NCBI GenBank assembly: GCA_023427705.1
Contig: JAEZAL010000041.1
Coordinates: forward strand, 1-21,772
Origin: Bacillota bacterium
Lineage (GTDB): Bacteria; Bacillota; Clostridia; Clostridiales; Clostridiaceae
Reading direction: 5' to 3'
Length of the DNA stretch: 21,772 bases
Numbering within the stretch: the stretch's first letter is position 1; the number at the start of each line of letters is the position of its first letter. Made by a program: the position numbers and the translations under genes. Positions 14,254 to 21,772 of this stretch are shown piece by piece. The notes under the pieces are model-generated. The model was given only the letters and a program-made list of their open reading frames with translations, was not told where the DNA came from and ran no database searches.

Positions 14254-16026
14254 ATGCTAAAAATATTTAAATATTTAAAATCAAAAGACTGGTTATTTAT
14301 CTTAATCAGCTTAGTATTTATAGTAATTCAAGTTTGGCTTGATTTAAAACTACCTGATTATATGTCAGATATAACAAAACTTGTACAAACTCCAGGGTCT
14401 GAAATGTCTGAAATCTTGAAGGCTGGAGGATTCATGCTTTTATGTGCATTTGGTAGTTTAATAGCAACTGTTATAGTTGGATATTTTATTTCTGGCATAG
14501 CAGCTGGACTTTCAAGAACTTTACGTTCTAATGTATTTAGAAAAGTTGAATCATTTTCAATGAATGAAATAAATAAATTTTCTATTCCTAGTTTAATAAC
14601 TCGTTCAACAAATGATATAACTCAAATTCAAACAATAATAGCTATGGGGCTTCAAGTTATAATTAAAGCACCAATAACAGCTGTTTGGGCTATAACAAAA
14701 ATTTCAAGTAAGAGTTGGCAATGGACAACAGCAACAGTAGTAGGTGTAATTGCATTAATTTTAGTTGTAACAATAGTATTTTCATTAGCATTACCTAAGT
14801 TCAAAATAATACAAGTTTTAACAGATAATTTGAATAGAGTTTCAAGAGAAAATCTAACAGGAATTAGAGTAGTTAGAGCTTATAATGCAGAAGAATATCA
14901 AGAAAATAAATTTAAAGATGCAAATAATACAATAACAAAAACTAATTTATTTACAGGAAGAACTATGGGTATTTTAATGCCTTCAATTCAAATAATAATG
15001 AGTGGTTTAACACTAGCTATTTATTGGATAGGAGCTTATTTAATAAATAATGCTGCTGGAATGGATAGAGTCAATGTATTTAGTGATATGATAGTGTTCT
15101 CTTCTTATGCAATACAAGTAGTTATGGCATTTATGATGTTAGTAATAGTATTTATAATGCTTCCTAGAGCTCAAGTAGCAGCTAATCGTGTTAATGAAGT
15201 ATTAGAAACTCCACTTACAATAAAAAATGGAACACGTACATCAGATGAAAAAAATAGTGTTGGTGAAATTGAATTTAAAAATGTTAGTTTTAAATATCCA
15301 GATGCAGATGTTTCAACTGATTATGTTTTAGAAAATATAAGTTTTAAAGTGAACAAAGGTGAAACTGTAGCCTTTATAGGATCAACAGGTTCAGGTAAAT
15401 CAACATTAATTAACTTAATCTCAAGATTTTACGATGTAACTTCAGGTGAAGTATTAGTTAATGGAGTAAACGTAAAAGAATATGATAAGAATTATTTAAC
15501 AAATAAAATTGGATATGTTTCACAAAAAACAACAATGTTTAGTGGAACTGTGGAATCAAACGTTTCTTATGGAGATAATGGAAAGCAAAAACAAGGAATA
15601 GAGTCAGTTAAGAAAGCTGTTGCAATTGCTCAAGGTAAAGATTTTGTAGAAAAACTTGAAAAGCAATATGAAAGCGGAGTTTCTCAAGGAGGAACAAATC
15701 TTTCAGGTGGACAAAAACAACGTTTATCAATAGCTAGAGCCATTCATAGAGATCCTGAAATTTATATTTTTGATGATTCATTCTCTGCTTTAGACTATAG
15801 AACTGATAGAGTATTAAGATCAGTATTAAATAAGGAAACTAACGGTGTAACTAAACTTATTGTTGCTCAAAGAATTGGTACAATTAAAGAAGCAGATAAG
15901 ATAGTTGTATTAGATGAAGGAAAAATAGTTGGAATAGGCAAACATAAGGAACTTCTAAAAAATTGTGAAGTGTATAAAGAAATAGCATACTCACAACTTT
16001 CAAAGGAGGAGCTTGAAGATGAATAG
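14254..16026 (+). CDS. ABC half-exporter with degenerate ATPase site (BmrC/LmrC type)
   Basis: 590-residue half-transporter: a six-helix exporter membrane domain (about 12-310), then a nucleotide-binding domain (about 338-585). Walker A is GSTGSGKST (376-384) and the signature is canonical LSGGQ (483-487). The Walker B reads IYIFDDSFSALD, so the catalytic Glu is replaced by Asp (D508). The H-loop His is replaced by Gln (VAQRIGT, Q539). Both losses mark the non-hydrolysing site of heterodimeric multidrug exporters such as BmrC, LmrC and TM287. The partner is the next gene, whose ATG overlaps this stop by 8 nt, implying translational coupling. RBS AAAGGAG. The substrate is unknown; drug, toxin or peptide export is inferred from the family and the MarR neighbour. 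Confidence 0.92.
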   Translation: MLKIFKYLKSKDWLFILISLVFIVIQVWLDLKLPDYMSDITKLVQTPGSEMSEILKAGGFMLLCAFGSLIATVIVGYFISGIAAGLSRTLRSNVFRKVESFSMNEINKFSIPSLITRSTNDITQIQTIIAMGLQVIIKAPITAVWAITKISSKSWQWTTATVVGVIALILVVTIVFSLALPKFKIIQVLTDNLNRVSRENLTGIRVVRAYNAEEYQENKFKDANNTITKTNLFTGRTMGILMPSIQIIMSGLTLAIYWIGAYLINNAAGMDRVNVFSDMIVFSSYAIQVVMAFMMLVIVFIMLPRAQVAANRVNEVLETPLTIKNGTRTSDEKNSVGEIEFKNVSFKYPDADVSTDYVLENISFKVNKGETVAFIGSTGSGKSTLINLISRFYDVTSGEVLVNGVNVKEYDKNYLTNKIGYVSQKTTMFSGTVESNVSYGDNGKQKQGIESVKKAVAIAQGKDFVEKLEKQYESGVSQGGTNLSGGQKQRLSIARAIHRDPEIYIFDDSFSALDYRTDRVLRSVLNKETNGVTKLIVAQRIGTIKEADKIVVLDEGKIVGIGKHKELLKNCEVYKEIAYSQLSKEELEDE

Positions 16027-17815
16027 ACATGGTGCACCAGCAATGGGAGGCAAACAACAAAAAGCAAAAGATTTAAAAGGAACATGGATTAAACTTTTAA
16101 AGTACTCAAATTCCTATATAGCATTGATGATAATAGCTGTTATATGTGCTATAGGAGGAACTATATTTACAATATTAGGTCCTGATAAAGTTAGAGAAAT
16201 AACAAATTTAATTATGCAAGGCATAATGACTGAAATTGATTTAAGTGAAGTAAGTAGAATAGGTATGATATTAGTAGTATTCTATTTATCAGGTTCAGTA
16301 CTTTCTTATGGTCAACAATTTATACTAACAACAGTAACTCAAAAGATAGCTAATAAGCTACGTAGTGATATTTCAGAAAAAATGAACAAGCTTCCATTAA
16401 AGTATTTTGATTCAACTAGTCATGGAGAGATTTTAAGTCGTGTAACTAATGATGTTGATACAATTGGACAAAGTATGAACCAAAGTATTGGAACTTTAGT
16501 TTCATCTATAACTTTATTTGCTGGTTCATTAATAATGATGTTTAAAACAAATGTTTTAATGAGCATAGCTGCTATATTAGCTACAATTATTGGTTTTACT
16601 CTTATGATACTTATAATGGGCAAATCTCAAAAATACTTCTCTTCTCAACAAAGAGAACTTGGAAAAATAAATGGGCATATTGAAGAAATATACTCTGCTC
16701 ATAATATAGTTAAAGTTTATAATGGTGAAAAAAGTGCTATAGATAAGTTTGAAGAAACTAATACTAGACTATATGAAAGTGCTAGAAACGCACAATTCTT
16801 ATCAGGACTTATGATGCCAGTTATGGCTTTTGTAGGAAACCTTGGATATGTAGCAGTTTGTGTAGTTGGAGCTACTCTTGCCTTTAATGGTAAAATAGAA
16901 TTTGGTGTTATAGTAGCATTTATGATATATATAAGATTATTTACTCAACCATTATCACAACTAGGTCAAGCAGCAACAAGTTTACAATCTGCTGCAGCAG
17001 CATCAGAGAGAGTATTCGATTTCTTAGCTGAAAAGGAACTTGAAGATGAATCAAATAAGACAAAAGTATTAGAAAATGTTAAGGGAAATGTTGAGTTTAA
17101 AAATGTTAGATTTGGATATGATCCAGATAAAATAATAATAAAGAATTTTTCAGTTAAGACTAAAGCAGGTCAAAAGGTTGCCATAGTTGGACCAACAGGA
17201 GCTGGTAAAACTACTATAGTAAATTTACTTATGAGATTTTATGAATTAAACTCAGGACAAATATTAATAGATGGAGTGGATACAAAGTCTATTACAAGAG
17301 AAAATGTCCATGACTTATTCTGTATGGTACTTCAAGATACTTGGTTATTTGAAAGTACAGTAAGAGATAATATAGTTTACAATAAAAAAGGTGTGTCAGA
17401 TGAAGATATAATAAAAGCTTGTAAAGCAGTTGGAATTCATCACTTTATAATGACCTTACCTCATGGTTACGATACTATATTAGACGATAAGACAAATCTA
17501 TCAGCTGGACAAAAGCAACTTATAACAATAGCAAGAGCTATGATTGAAAATGCTCCTCTTCTAATATTAGATGAAGCAACAAGTTCTGTAGATACAAGAA
17601 CGGAAATATTAATTCAAGAAGCTATGGATAAGCTTACTGTTGGTAGAACATCATTTGTTATTGCCCATAGATTATCTACTATTAAAAATGCTGATTTAAT
17701 ATTAGTAATGAATGATGGAGATGTTATTGAAAGTGGAAATCATGTAGAATTACTTGAAAAGGGTGGATTCTATGCTGACCTTTATAATAGTCAGTTTGAA
17801 TCATATGAAGAATAA
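16019..17815 (+). CDS. ABC half-exporter with catalytic ATPase site (BmrD/LmrD type)
   Basis: 598-residue partner of the preceding gene. A basic N-terminal stretch of about 28 residues precedes the six-helix domain (about 30-325). The nucleotide-binding domain (about 355-595) has Walker A GPTGAGKTT (391-399), Walker B LLILDEA with catalytic E519, and H-loop IAHRLST (H550). All three are intact. The signature is LSAGQ (494-498), a variant of LSGGQ. In the heterodimer this variant faces the partner's degenerate Walker site, so one site is fully canonical and the other is weakened on both faces. A TTG at 16013 extends the frame by two codons, but AGGAGG at 16004-16009 is spaced for the ATG at 16019. 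Confidence 0.93.
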   Translation: MNRHGAPAMGGKQQKAKDLKGTWIKLLKYSNSYIALMIIAVICAIGGTIFTILGPDKVREITNLIMQGIMTEIDLSEVSRIGMILVVFYLSGSVLSYGQQFILTTVTQKIANKLRSDISEKMNKLPLKYFDSTSHGEILSRVTNDVDTIGQSMNQSIGTLVSSITLFAGSLIMMFKTNVLMSIAAILATIIGFTLMILIMGKSQKYFSSQQRELGKINGHIEEIYSAHNIVKVYNGEKSAIDKFEETNTRLYESARNAQFLSGLMMPVMAFVGNLGYVAVCVVGATLAFNGKIEFGVIVAFMIYIRLFTQPLSQLGQAATSLQSAAAASERVFDFLAEKELEDESNKTKVLENVKGNVEFKNVRFGYDPDKIIIKNFSVKTKAGQKVAIVGPTGAGKTTIVNLLMRFYELNSGQILIDGVDTKSITRENVHDLFCMVLQDTWLFESTVRDNIVYNKKGVSDEDIIKACKAVGIHHFIMTLPHGYDTILDDKTNLSAGQKQLITIARAMIENAPLLILDEATSSVDTRTEILIQEAMDKLTVGRTSFVIAHRLSTIKNADLILVMNDGDVIESGNHVELLEKGGFYADLYNSQFESYEE

Positions 17816-17839
17816 AGTAATTAATAAGTAGAATTAAAT

Positions 17840-17877
17840 AAAGGAGTATATTTATATCTTTAAATATACTCCTTTTT
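17840..17877 (+). terminator. Terminator of the ABC exporter operon
   Basis: Perfect 15-bp stem (AAAGGAGTATATTTA and its complement), 6-nt loop, T run of five. The AAAGGAG in the stem is not a ribosome site, as no gene follows. Confidence 0.92.
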
Positions 17878-17983
17878 ATATTTTTATAGAATTATTGTAA
17901 AAGATATTATTAAGAAAAATCTATTTTCTTATAAAGCTATTTTGATAAAAATTATATATTATAGTATAAATTAATTTAAAGTA

Positions 17984-18511
17984 TTAATTTGAATTTTGTA
18001 GTATATCTTTAATAATTAAATCTATTTCTGATATTTCTTTATCTGTGTATGTAATAATATCATAATCATAAGAGTAATCATCAAGAGCTCTTTCAGTTGA
18101 ATGATTATTTTGTTCAGATGTTAAATTGTTTTTATAATCAACTCTAGTTATATGTATAGATATTGTTTTTCCTATATTTTTTAAGCATTCTATTTCTCTT
18201 GGGAATCTTGCATCTGGAATAATAGCAATATCAAAATCATCTTTAACTAGGTTAAGTATTCTAAGTAGCTCATTTATTACGAAAAATTCATCTTGAGCTC
18301 TCATTTTATCACCTAATTTTTGAAGTATATCTCTTCCAATTTCATCTTTCAGGCCATTCCAATTATAAACTTGGGTAGCAACCATTTTTAAGTAATCGGC
18401 ATAATGAATTATAAAAACTTTTTTTCCTTTTGCCTCAAGAATATTTTTTAGTTTATTTGCAAGTGTGTCTTTACCATGTCCAGCAGGGCCAGAAATTGAT
18501 ATGCATTTCAT
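17984..18511 (-). CDS. P-loop kinase, dNMP-kinase-like
   Basis: 175-residue cytoplasmic protein. The P-loop SGPAGHGKDTLA (7-18) has the GKD[ST] form seen in phage-type deoxynucleoside monophosphate kinases and related NMP kinases. A second family mark is IIPDARFPREIE (97-108), resembling the DVRFPNE motif of that group. The middle has RDILQKLGDKMR. It would transfer phosphate from ATP to a (deoxy)nucleoside monophosphate, but the substrate is not certain. No phage genes surround it, so it looks like a resident clostridial gene or an old acquisition. RBS AAGGAG on the minus strand, 9 nt before the ATG. No convincing terminator is seen downstream; it converges with the ABC exporter operon. Confidence 0.72.
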   Translation of the reverse strand: MKCISISGPAGHGKDTLANKLKNILEAKGKKVFIIHYADYLKMVATQVYNWNGLKDEIGRDILQKLGDKMRAQDEFFVINELLRILNLVKDDFDIAIIPDARFPREIECLKNIGKTISIHITRVDYKNNLTSEQNNHSTERALDDYSYDYDIITYTDKEISEIDLIIKDILQNSN

Positions 18512-18555
18512 TAATAGTGTCTCCTTTTCTTTTGCTTTTCTAATTTCCTCTAAAG

Positions 18556-18561
18556 ATTATA
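18556..18561 (-). promoter_or_regulatory. Extended -10 for the dNMP-kinase-like gene
   Basis: On the minus strand TGTTATAAT (TGnTATAAT) lies 45 bp upstream of the start codon; the -35 is weak. It sits back-to-back with the tRNA promoter. Confidence 0.5.
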
Positions 18562-18582
18562 ACACAATATAGTTATTATATA

Positions 18583-18611
18583 TTGAAAAAAATAATATAA
18601 TAAATTAAAAT
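18583..18611 (+). promoter_or_regulatory. Promoter of tRNA-Leu
   Basis: TTGAAA (18583-18588), 17-bp spacer, TAAAAT (18606-18611), with the tRNA beginning 15 bp later. Confidence 0.6.
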
Positions 18612-18626
18612 ATATATTAGGTATTT

Positions 18627-18712
18627 GCAGATGTGGCGGAATGGCAGACGCATCATCTTGAGGGGGTGACGGGGGAATCCTCGTGCGGGTTCAAGTCCCG
18701 CCATCTGCACCA
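18627..18712 (+). tRNA. tRNA-Leu, anticodon GAG
   Basis: Class II tRNA of 86 nt with encoded CCA. Acceptor arms GCAGATG / CATCTGC pair fully. The anticodon stem is TCATC / GGTGA with loop TTGAGGG, giving anticodon GAG at 18660-18662 (reads CUC and CUU). The long variable arm follows. The T arm is GCGGG-TTCAAGT-CCCGC. The discriminator is A, as expected for leucine. It stands alone rather than in a tRNA cluster, between divergent or convergent protein genes. Confidence 0.96.
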
Positions 18713-18717
18713 TTTAG

Positions 18718-18760
18718 ATAAAACTATTTCAGATATTTATTGAAATAGTTTTATTTTTTT
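18718..18760 (+). terminator. Terminator of tRNA-Leu
   Basis: Perfect 14-bp stem (ATAAAACTATTTCA and complement), 9-nt loop, then a T run of seven. Confidence 0.92.
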
Positions 18761-18861
18761 ATTTTATTGATATTGAATAATTTTGTAATAAGACTAAAAT
18801 AAATTTATCAAATTTTATTTGAAAAGGTAATGTGCTTATATCATTTAGTAATTATTACTTA

Positions 18862-19938
18862 CTATTGTAATTCGGTCATTATTTTTGCACCTATAGCAGT
18901 CATAGGTATTTTTTCAGAAGGAGAAGTATTAGCGAGAATAACTACTCCAATCTTCTTTTCTTTATTAAATGCAATATAACTATTAAAATTACTAGTTCCT
19001 CCGTTATGCCAAATAATATTATTTTTTCTGTCAATAATCCAAGCCATTCCTATATTATCGAGATTTATATTCATTTTTTCATACATAAAATTATTAGCAT
19101 TTATTTCTTTTAATTCTTTTATAGTATTAAGTATATAATCTTTATTGGAATCTATATATAACTCTAAATATTTAGTCATATCCTCTATATTAGAAATAAT
19201 GGCTCCTGCTGGAATATATCCATCATCAGGCTTCCAATTCCAATAACCTTTTAAATTTCCAGTACAAGTAGCAACTTTTGTATTTTCAAGATTTAAATCG
19301 CTTACCATAAATTCATTCATTAGAGTAACGAAGTCTTTATTATAGACTTTTTCTAAAACTAGTCCTATTACAGATATACCGAAGTTTGAATATTTAAATT
19401 TATAATCTTTATTTTCTAAGTCAATATTTTTTACCTTGTTTAATATACTTTCTTTGCTAATACCATAAAAATCGTTATCTTCATTTAATTTATTATTTAT
19501 CATTTGTTTATCAAAATAATAGGAGTTATAGCCAGATGTATGGGTAATAAGTCTCTCTATTGTAGGATAATATCTATCTTTATCAAGTTCTAAATATTTA
19601 CTAATAGAATCAGTAAGGTTTATTTTGTTTTCAGTGATAGCCTTTGAAAGCAATAGTGATACGAAAGTTTTACTAATTGAACCAATTTCATAATTATATT
19701 TTGTATAGTCTTCTTGTCCATCATTACCATAAGTTTTATAAGTTATTGCTTTATCTTTTATTATAGAAATAGAAATTTTAGTATCATCACTATTTTTAGT
19801 TACGTATTCTATCATATCATTTGAACTCATTTTTTCTAACTTATTTAATTGATAGATTTTATAGATAAATATTATGAGTGAAATTAAAACAACTAGTCCT
19901 AATAATATTAAAATAACTTTTAAAATTATTTTTTTCAC
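18862..19938 (-). CDS. Membrane-anchored serine beta-lactamase-like hydrolase
   Basis: 358 residues from a GTG start. The N-terminus MKKIILKVILILLG and on is a membrane helix (about 4-28), with the enzyme domain outside the cell. The class C beta-lactamase / DD-peptidase family (PF00144) motifs are all present: SxxK as GSISK (S87, K90), YxN as YSN (Y183-N185), and HNGG (H311) in place of KTG. THTSGY (132-137) is another family mark. Such proteins are often esterases, D-amino-acid peptidases or wall-modifying enzymes; beta-lactam resistance cannot be assumed. The frame extends to a TTG at 19953, but GGAG just upstream is spaced for the GTG at 19938, which also gives a normal lysine-led signal anchor. 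No clear terminator or operon partner. Confidence 0.85.
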   Translation of the reverse strand: MKKIILKVILILLGLVVLISLIIFIYKIYQLNKLEKMSSNDMIEYVTKNSDDTKISISIIKDKAITYKTYGNDGQEDYTKYNYEIGSISKTFVSLLLSKAITENKINLTDSISKYLELDKDRYYPTIERLITHTSGYNSYYFDKQMINNKLNEDNDFYGISKESILNKVKNIDLENKDYKFKYSNFGISVIGLVLEKVYNKDFVTLMNEFMVSDLNLENTKVATCTGNLKGYWNWKPDDGYIPAGAIISNIEDMTKYLELYIDSNKDYILNTIKELKEINANNFMYEKMNINLDNIGMAWIIDRKNNIIWHNGGTSNFNSYIAFNKEKKIGVVILANTSPSEKIPMTAIGAKIMTELQ

Positions 19939-19953
19939 ATAGAACAACTCCAA

Positions 19954-20225
19954 TTTAAATTATTATTTAGTAATTTCTAATTAATATAAATATATCACTA
20001 ATTTTAAACTTATTACCTTTAATTTAGAATAAATAAAATAAATTTACTTAGTATGCTTATTAATAATACTTTTTAATTAATAATATCTTTTAATTATGGT
20101 ATAATTAAGATAAATATGAATACAATTACATAAATCTAAAAAATATTATACATATAATGTATATATTGAGATAAAAAGTTAAATATACTTATGTAAAGGA
20201 TTTGTGTAAGATAGGAGGAAAAACA
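19954..20225. promoter_or_regulatory. Divergent intergenic region with fabK-side extended -10
   Basis: No gene is seen here. On the plus strand TGGTATAAT (extended -10, TATAAT at 20100-20105) with a weak TTAATA 17 bp upstream could drive fabK, leaving a leader of about 110 nt. A short inverted repeat ATACAT-ATA-ATGTAT lies in that leader near 20150-20165. No FapR-type TTAGTACC-like operator was recognised. Confidence 0.4.
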
Positions 20226-21164
20226 ATGAAATTAACAAAAGTATTAGGAATTAAATATCCTATAATTCAAGGAGCTATGGCTCAAATTGCAACAGCTGAT
20301 TTAGCTTCAGCAGTATCTAATGCAGGTGGCTTAGGAGTTATTGCTAGTGGGGGTTTTACACCAGAGAGAATAAGAGAAGAAATAAGAAGGTGCAAAGAAT
20401 TAACAGACAAGCCTTTTGGAGTAAATGTAATGCTTATGCACCCAGATAAAGAAGAGATAGCAAGAATTGTTGTTGAAGAAAATGTTAAAGTAGTTACAAC
20501 TGGAGCTGGATCACCAGCACCATATATGAACATGTGGAAGGAAGCTGGAATAATTGTTATACCAGTAATACCAAATGTGAAAATTGCTAAGAAGATGGAG
20601 GCAATAGGTGCTGATGCATTAGTTGCAGAGGGAACAGAAGCAGGTGGACATGTTGGAGAAAGTACTACTTTAGCTCTTGTGCCACAGATTGTTGATGCTG
20701 TTAATATTCCAGTAGTGGCTGCTGGTGGAATAGCAGATGGAAGAGGAATAGCAGCAGCCTTTGCATTAGGAGCACAAGGAGTTCAAGTTGGGACTAGATT
20801 TATTGCTACAAATGAATGTCCAGTTCATGAGAATTTTAAAAATGCAGTTTTAAACTGTGGTGATGCAGATACTGTAGTTACAGGAAGAAGTTTAGGAGCA
20901 CCAGTTAGAGGTATAATGAATCCTATGACAATAAAGTTTTTAGAGTTAGAAAAAAGAGGCGCTAGTAGGGAAGAGTTTGAAGAGCTAGGTACAGGAGCAC
21001 TTGGAAAAGCTGCTATAAATGGCGATATAGAAAATGGTTCTGTAATGACAGGACAGATATCAGGGATAATAAATAAAATTACTTCTGTAGAAGAGGCTAT
21101 AGAATCTATGGTTTCAGAAGCAAATGAAGTTTTTAAAGAATTAGGTAAAATAAATCTTAGATAA
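20226..21164 (+). CDS. fabK: Enoyl-ACP reductase II, FabK type (FMN)
   Basis: 312-residue flavoprotein of the nitronate-monooxygenase-like TIM-barrel family. As FabK it reduces trans-2-enoyl-ACP with NAD(P)H in the last step of fatty-acid elongation. Visible marks are LGIKYPIIQGAMAQIAT at the start, SNAGGLGVIASG, FGVNVMLM, VVTTGAGSP, the catalytic-His block EGTEAGGHVGE (H142), VVAAGGIADGRG and VQVGTRF (FMN phosphate side), and VVTGRSLGAPVR. Length and the TTGAG/GTEAGGH pattern fit FabK better than true nitronate monooxygenases, which are usually longer. AGGAGG at 20214-20219 fixes the ATG at 20226; an upstream in-frame TTG (20202) is not used. It stands alone with no other fab genes nearby, so it may be a second copy or a stress-specific paralogue; a different flavin oxidoreductase role is possible. 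Confidence 0.82.
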   Translation: MKLTKVLGIKYPIIQGAMAQIATADLASAVSNAGGLGVIASGGFTPERIREEIRRCKELTDKPFGVNVMLMHPDKEEIARIVVEENVKVVTTGAGSPAPYMNMWKEAGIIVIPVIPNVKIAKKMEAIGADALVAEGTEAGGHVGESTTLALVPQIVDAVNIPVVAAGGIADGRGIAAAFALGAQGVQVGTRFIATNECPVHENFKNAVLNCGDADTVVTGRSLGAPVRGIMNPMTIKFLELEKRGASREEFEELGTGALGKAAINGDIENGSVMTGQISGIINKITSVEEAIESMVSEANEVFKELGKINLR

Positions 21165-21188
21165 GTATTAATCAAAGATTATAGTATA

Positions 21189-21227
21189 AAAAGATATGGA
21201 GTTAATTACTGATTCCATATCTTTTTT
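21189..21227 (+). terminator. Terminator after fabK
   Basis: 12-bp perfect stem AAAAGATATGGA / TCCATATCTTTT with a 13-nt loop and T6. Confidence 0.9.
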
Positions 21228-21256
21228 ATATTAAATAAGTAAACCTCTACAAATGA

Positions 21257-21284
21257 TTACAATTATATGGAAATATATTATAAT
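21257..21284 (+). promoter_or_regulatory. Candidate promoter upstream of the radical SAM gene
   Basis: TTACAA (21257-21262), 16-bp spacer, TATAAT (21279-21284), the first promoter-like pair after the fabK terminator. The -35 is weak. Confidence 0.4.
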
Positions 21285-21356
21285 TAAATATATAAATAAA
21301 AGTCAATTATATAGAATTGTTATACAGTGGTTAAATGAGGGGATAGGATTAATAAA

Positions 21357-21449
21357 GTGGAATTAAATGTAAAGAAAATAAATTATAATGAAGCTTTAAG
21401 TGAAGGAATTAACTTTGCTAATAATAAATTATTAGTAAAAAGAGATTAG
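21357..21449 (+). CDS. Possible 30-residue small protein
   Basis: A GTG-initiated frame of 30 codons ending in TAG, reading VELNVKKINYNEALSEGI then NFANNKLLVKRD. AGGA lies 8 nt upstream of the GTG, and codon choice resembles the neighbours. It ends 14 bp before the radical SAM ATG and could share its promoter. No family is recognised. It could be a real small protein, a leader peptide, or the remnant of a longer gene. Confidence 0.3.
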   Translation: MELNVKKINYNEALSEGINFANNKLLVKRD

Positions 21450-21463
21450 TTTAGGATATATAT

Positions 21464-21772
21464 ATGGAATTTATATTAGCAAAAAGTATTATATCTGGAT
21501 ATAGAGAAAATAATGATTGGTTTGGTATTAATTATAATATGAATATTTACAAGGGATGTAGTCATGGTTGTATATATTGTGACAGTAGAAGTGAGTGCTA
21601 TGGAATAGAAGATTTTGATATTGTCAAAGCTAAGGAAAATTCTTTAGATATAATAAGAAGAGAATTAAAGTCTAAAAGGAAAAAAGGAGTTGTTGGAACA
21701 GGGGCTATGAGTGACCCGTACAATCCTTTTGAAAAGAAACTTGCTTTAACTCGTAATGCATTAGAAAGTATT
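21464..21772 (+). CDS. SPL-family radical SAM protein, 3' end outside the window
   Basis: First 103 codons of a gene cut by the window end with no stop. The radical SAM cluster motif CxxxCxxC is CSHGCIYC (C32, C36, C39), preceded by NIYKGC and followed by CDSRSECY. Further on, GTGAMSDPYNPFEKK matches the block of spore-photoproduct-lyase-like and Rv2578c-like radical SAM proteins (GTxSDPYxPxE). These enzymes bind a 4Fe-4S cluster and cleave S-adenosylmethionine. Whether this is true spore photoproduct lyase or the broader SPL-like group cannot be told without the C-terminus. The ATG has only a weak AGGA site upstream. Confidence 0.85.
   Translation, partial: MEFILAKSIISGYRENNDWFGINYNMNIYKGCSHGCIYCDSRSECYGIEDFDIVKAKENSLDIIRRELKSKRKKGVVGTGAMSDPYNPFEKKLALTRNALESI

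Noticed and set aside
18842..18861. Short inverted repeats after the beta-lactamase-like gene as a terminator
   Set aside because: Stems of six AT pairs with almost no loop and no T run on the minus strand.
20150..20165. ATACAT-ATA-ATGTAT as a FabT/FapR-type operator for fabK
   Set aside because: Does not match the FabT or FapR consensus and such short AT palindromes are common here; kept only as a note.
20825..21175. 116-codon minus-strand frame inside fabK
   Set aside because: Antisense of a gene with complete FabK motifs; no independent signals.

Overview
The window is AT-rich DNA (roughly 27% GC by eye) with strong AGGAGG-type ribosome binding sites, AT-rich codon use and low-GC Gram-positive gene families (class B sortase, YhgE/Pip, TreR/CcpA control, FabK). 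This fits a Clostridium sensu stricto (Firmicutes) chromosome; the species cannot be fixed from the sequence alone. No phage, IS element, CRISPR array or rRNA was seen. The layout is one of ordinary chromosomal cassettes separated by rho-independent terminators.

Left part (1-9480): the window opens inside a giant surface protein made of Cna-B (isopeptide Ig-like) domains. Sixteen complete domains are visible, and domains 1-15 form five copies of a three-domain super-repeat of about 885 bp. The C-terminus has no LPXTG but has DVKTG, a hydrophobic segment and a basic tail, and the next gene is a class B sortase, so the two look like a substrate-enzyme pair. Next come a six-TM-like potassium channel with a TVGYGD filter and a YhgE/Pip membrane protein. 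A 240-bp low-complexity element with terminal inverted repeats then separates these from the trehalose genes.

Trehalose locus (9485-13591): treR (minus strand) diverges from treB-treC. The treB promoter is a textbook TTGACA-17-TATAAT. It carries two perfect TTGTTTAAACAA palindromes (likely TreR operators) and a near-consensus cre site just after the -10. TreB imports and phosphorylates trehalose using a IIA protein encoded elsewhere; TreC cleaves trehalose-6-P to glucose and glucose-6-P. A hairpin lies between treB and treC, and treC probably starts at a TTG codon.

Drug-export locus (13665-17880): a MarR regulator with a strong promoter and a palindrome inside its spacer, then two ABC half-exporters overlapping by 8 nt. 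The first has a degenerate ATPase site (DD for DE, Q for the H-loop His) and the second a variant LSAGQ signature, as in BmrCD/LmrCD/TM287-288 heterodimers.

Right part (17984-21772): a minus-strand dNMP-kinase-like P-loop protein, tRNA-Leu(GAG) with its own promoter and terminator, a minus-strand membrane-anchored serine beta-lactamase-like hydrolase, a stand-alone fabK-like enoyl-ACP reductase, a doubtful 30-codon ORF, and the 5' part of an SPL-family radical SAM gene cut by the window end. Several start codons are moved here from the longest-ORF start to one with a properly placed Shine-Dalgarno sequence (YhgE 7056, TreC 11874, second ABC 16019, beta-lactamase-like 19938, FabK 20226).
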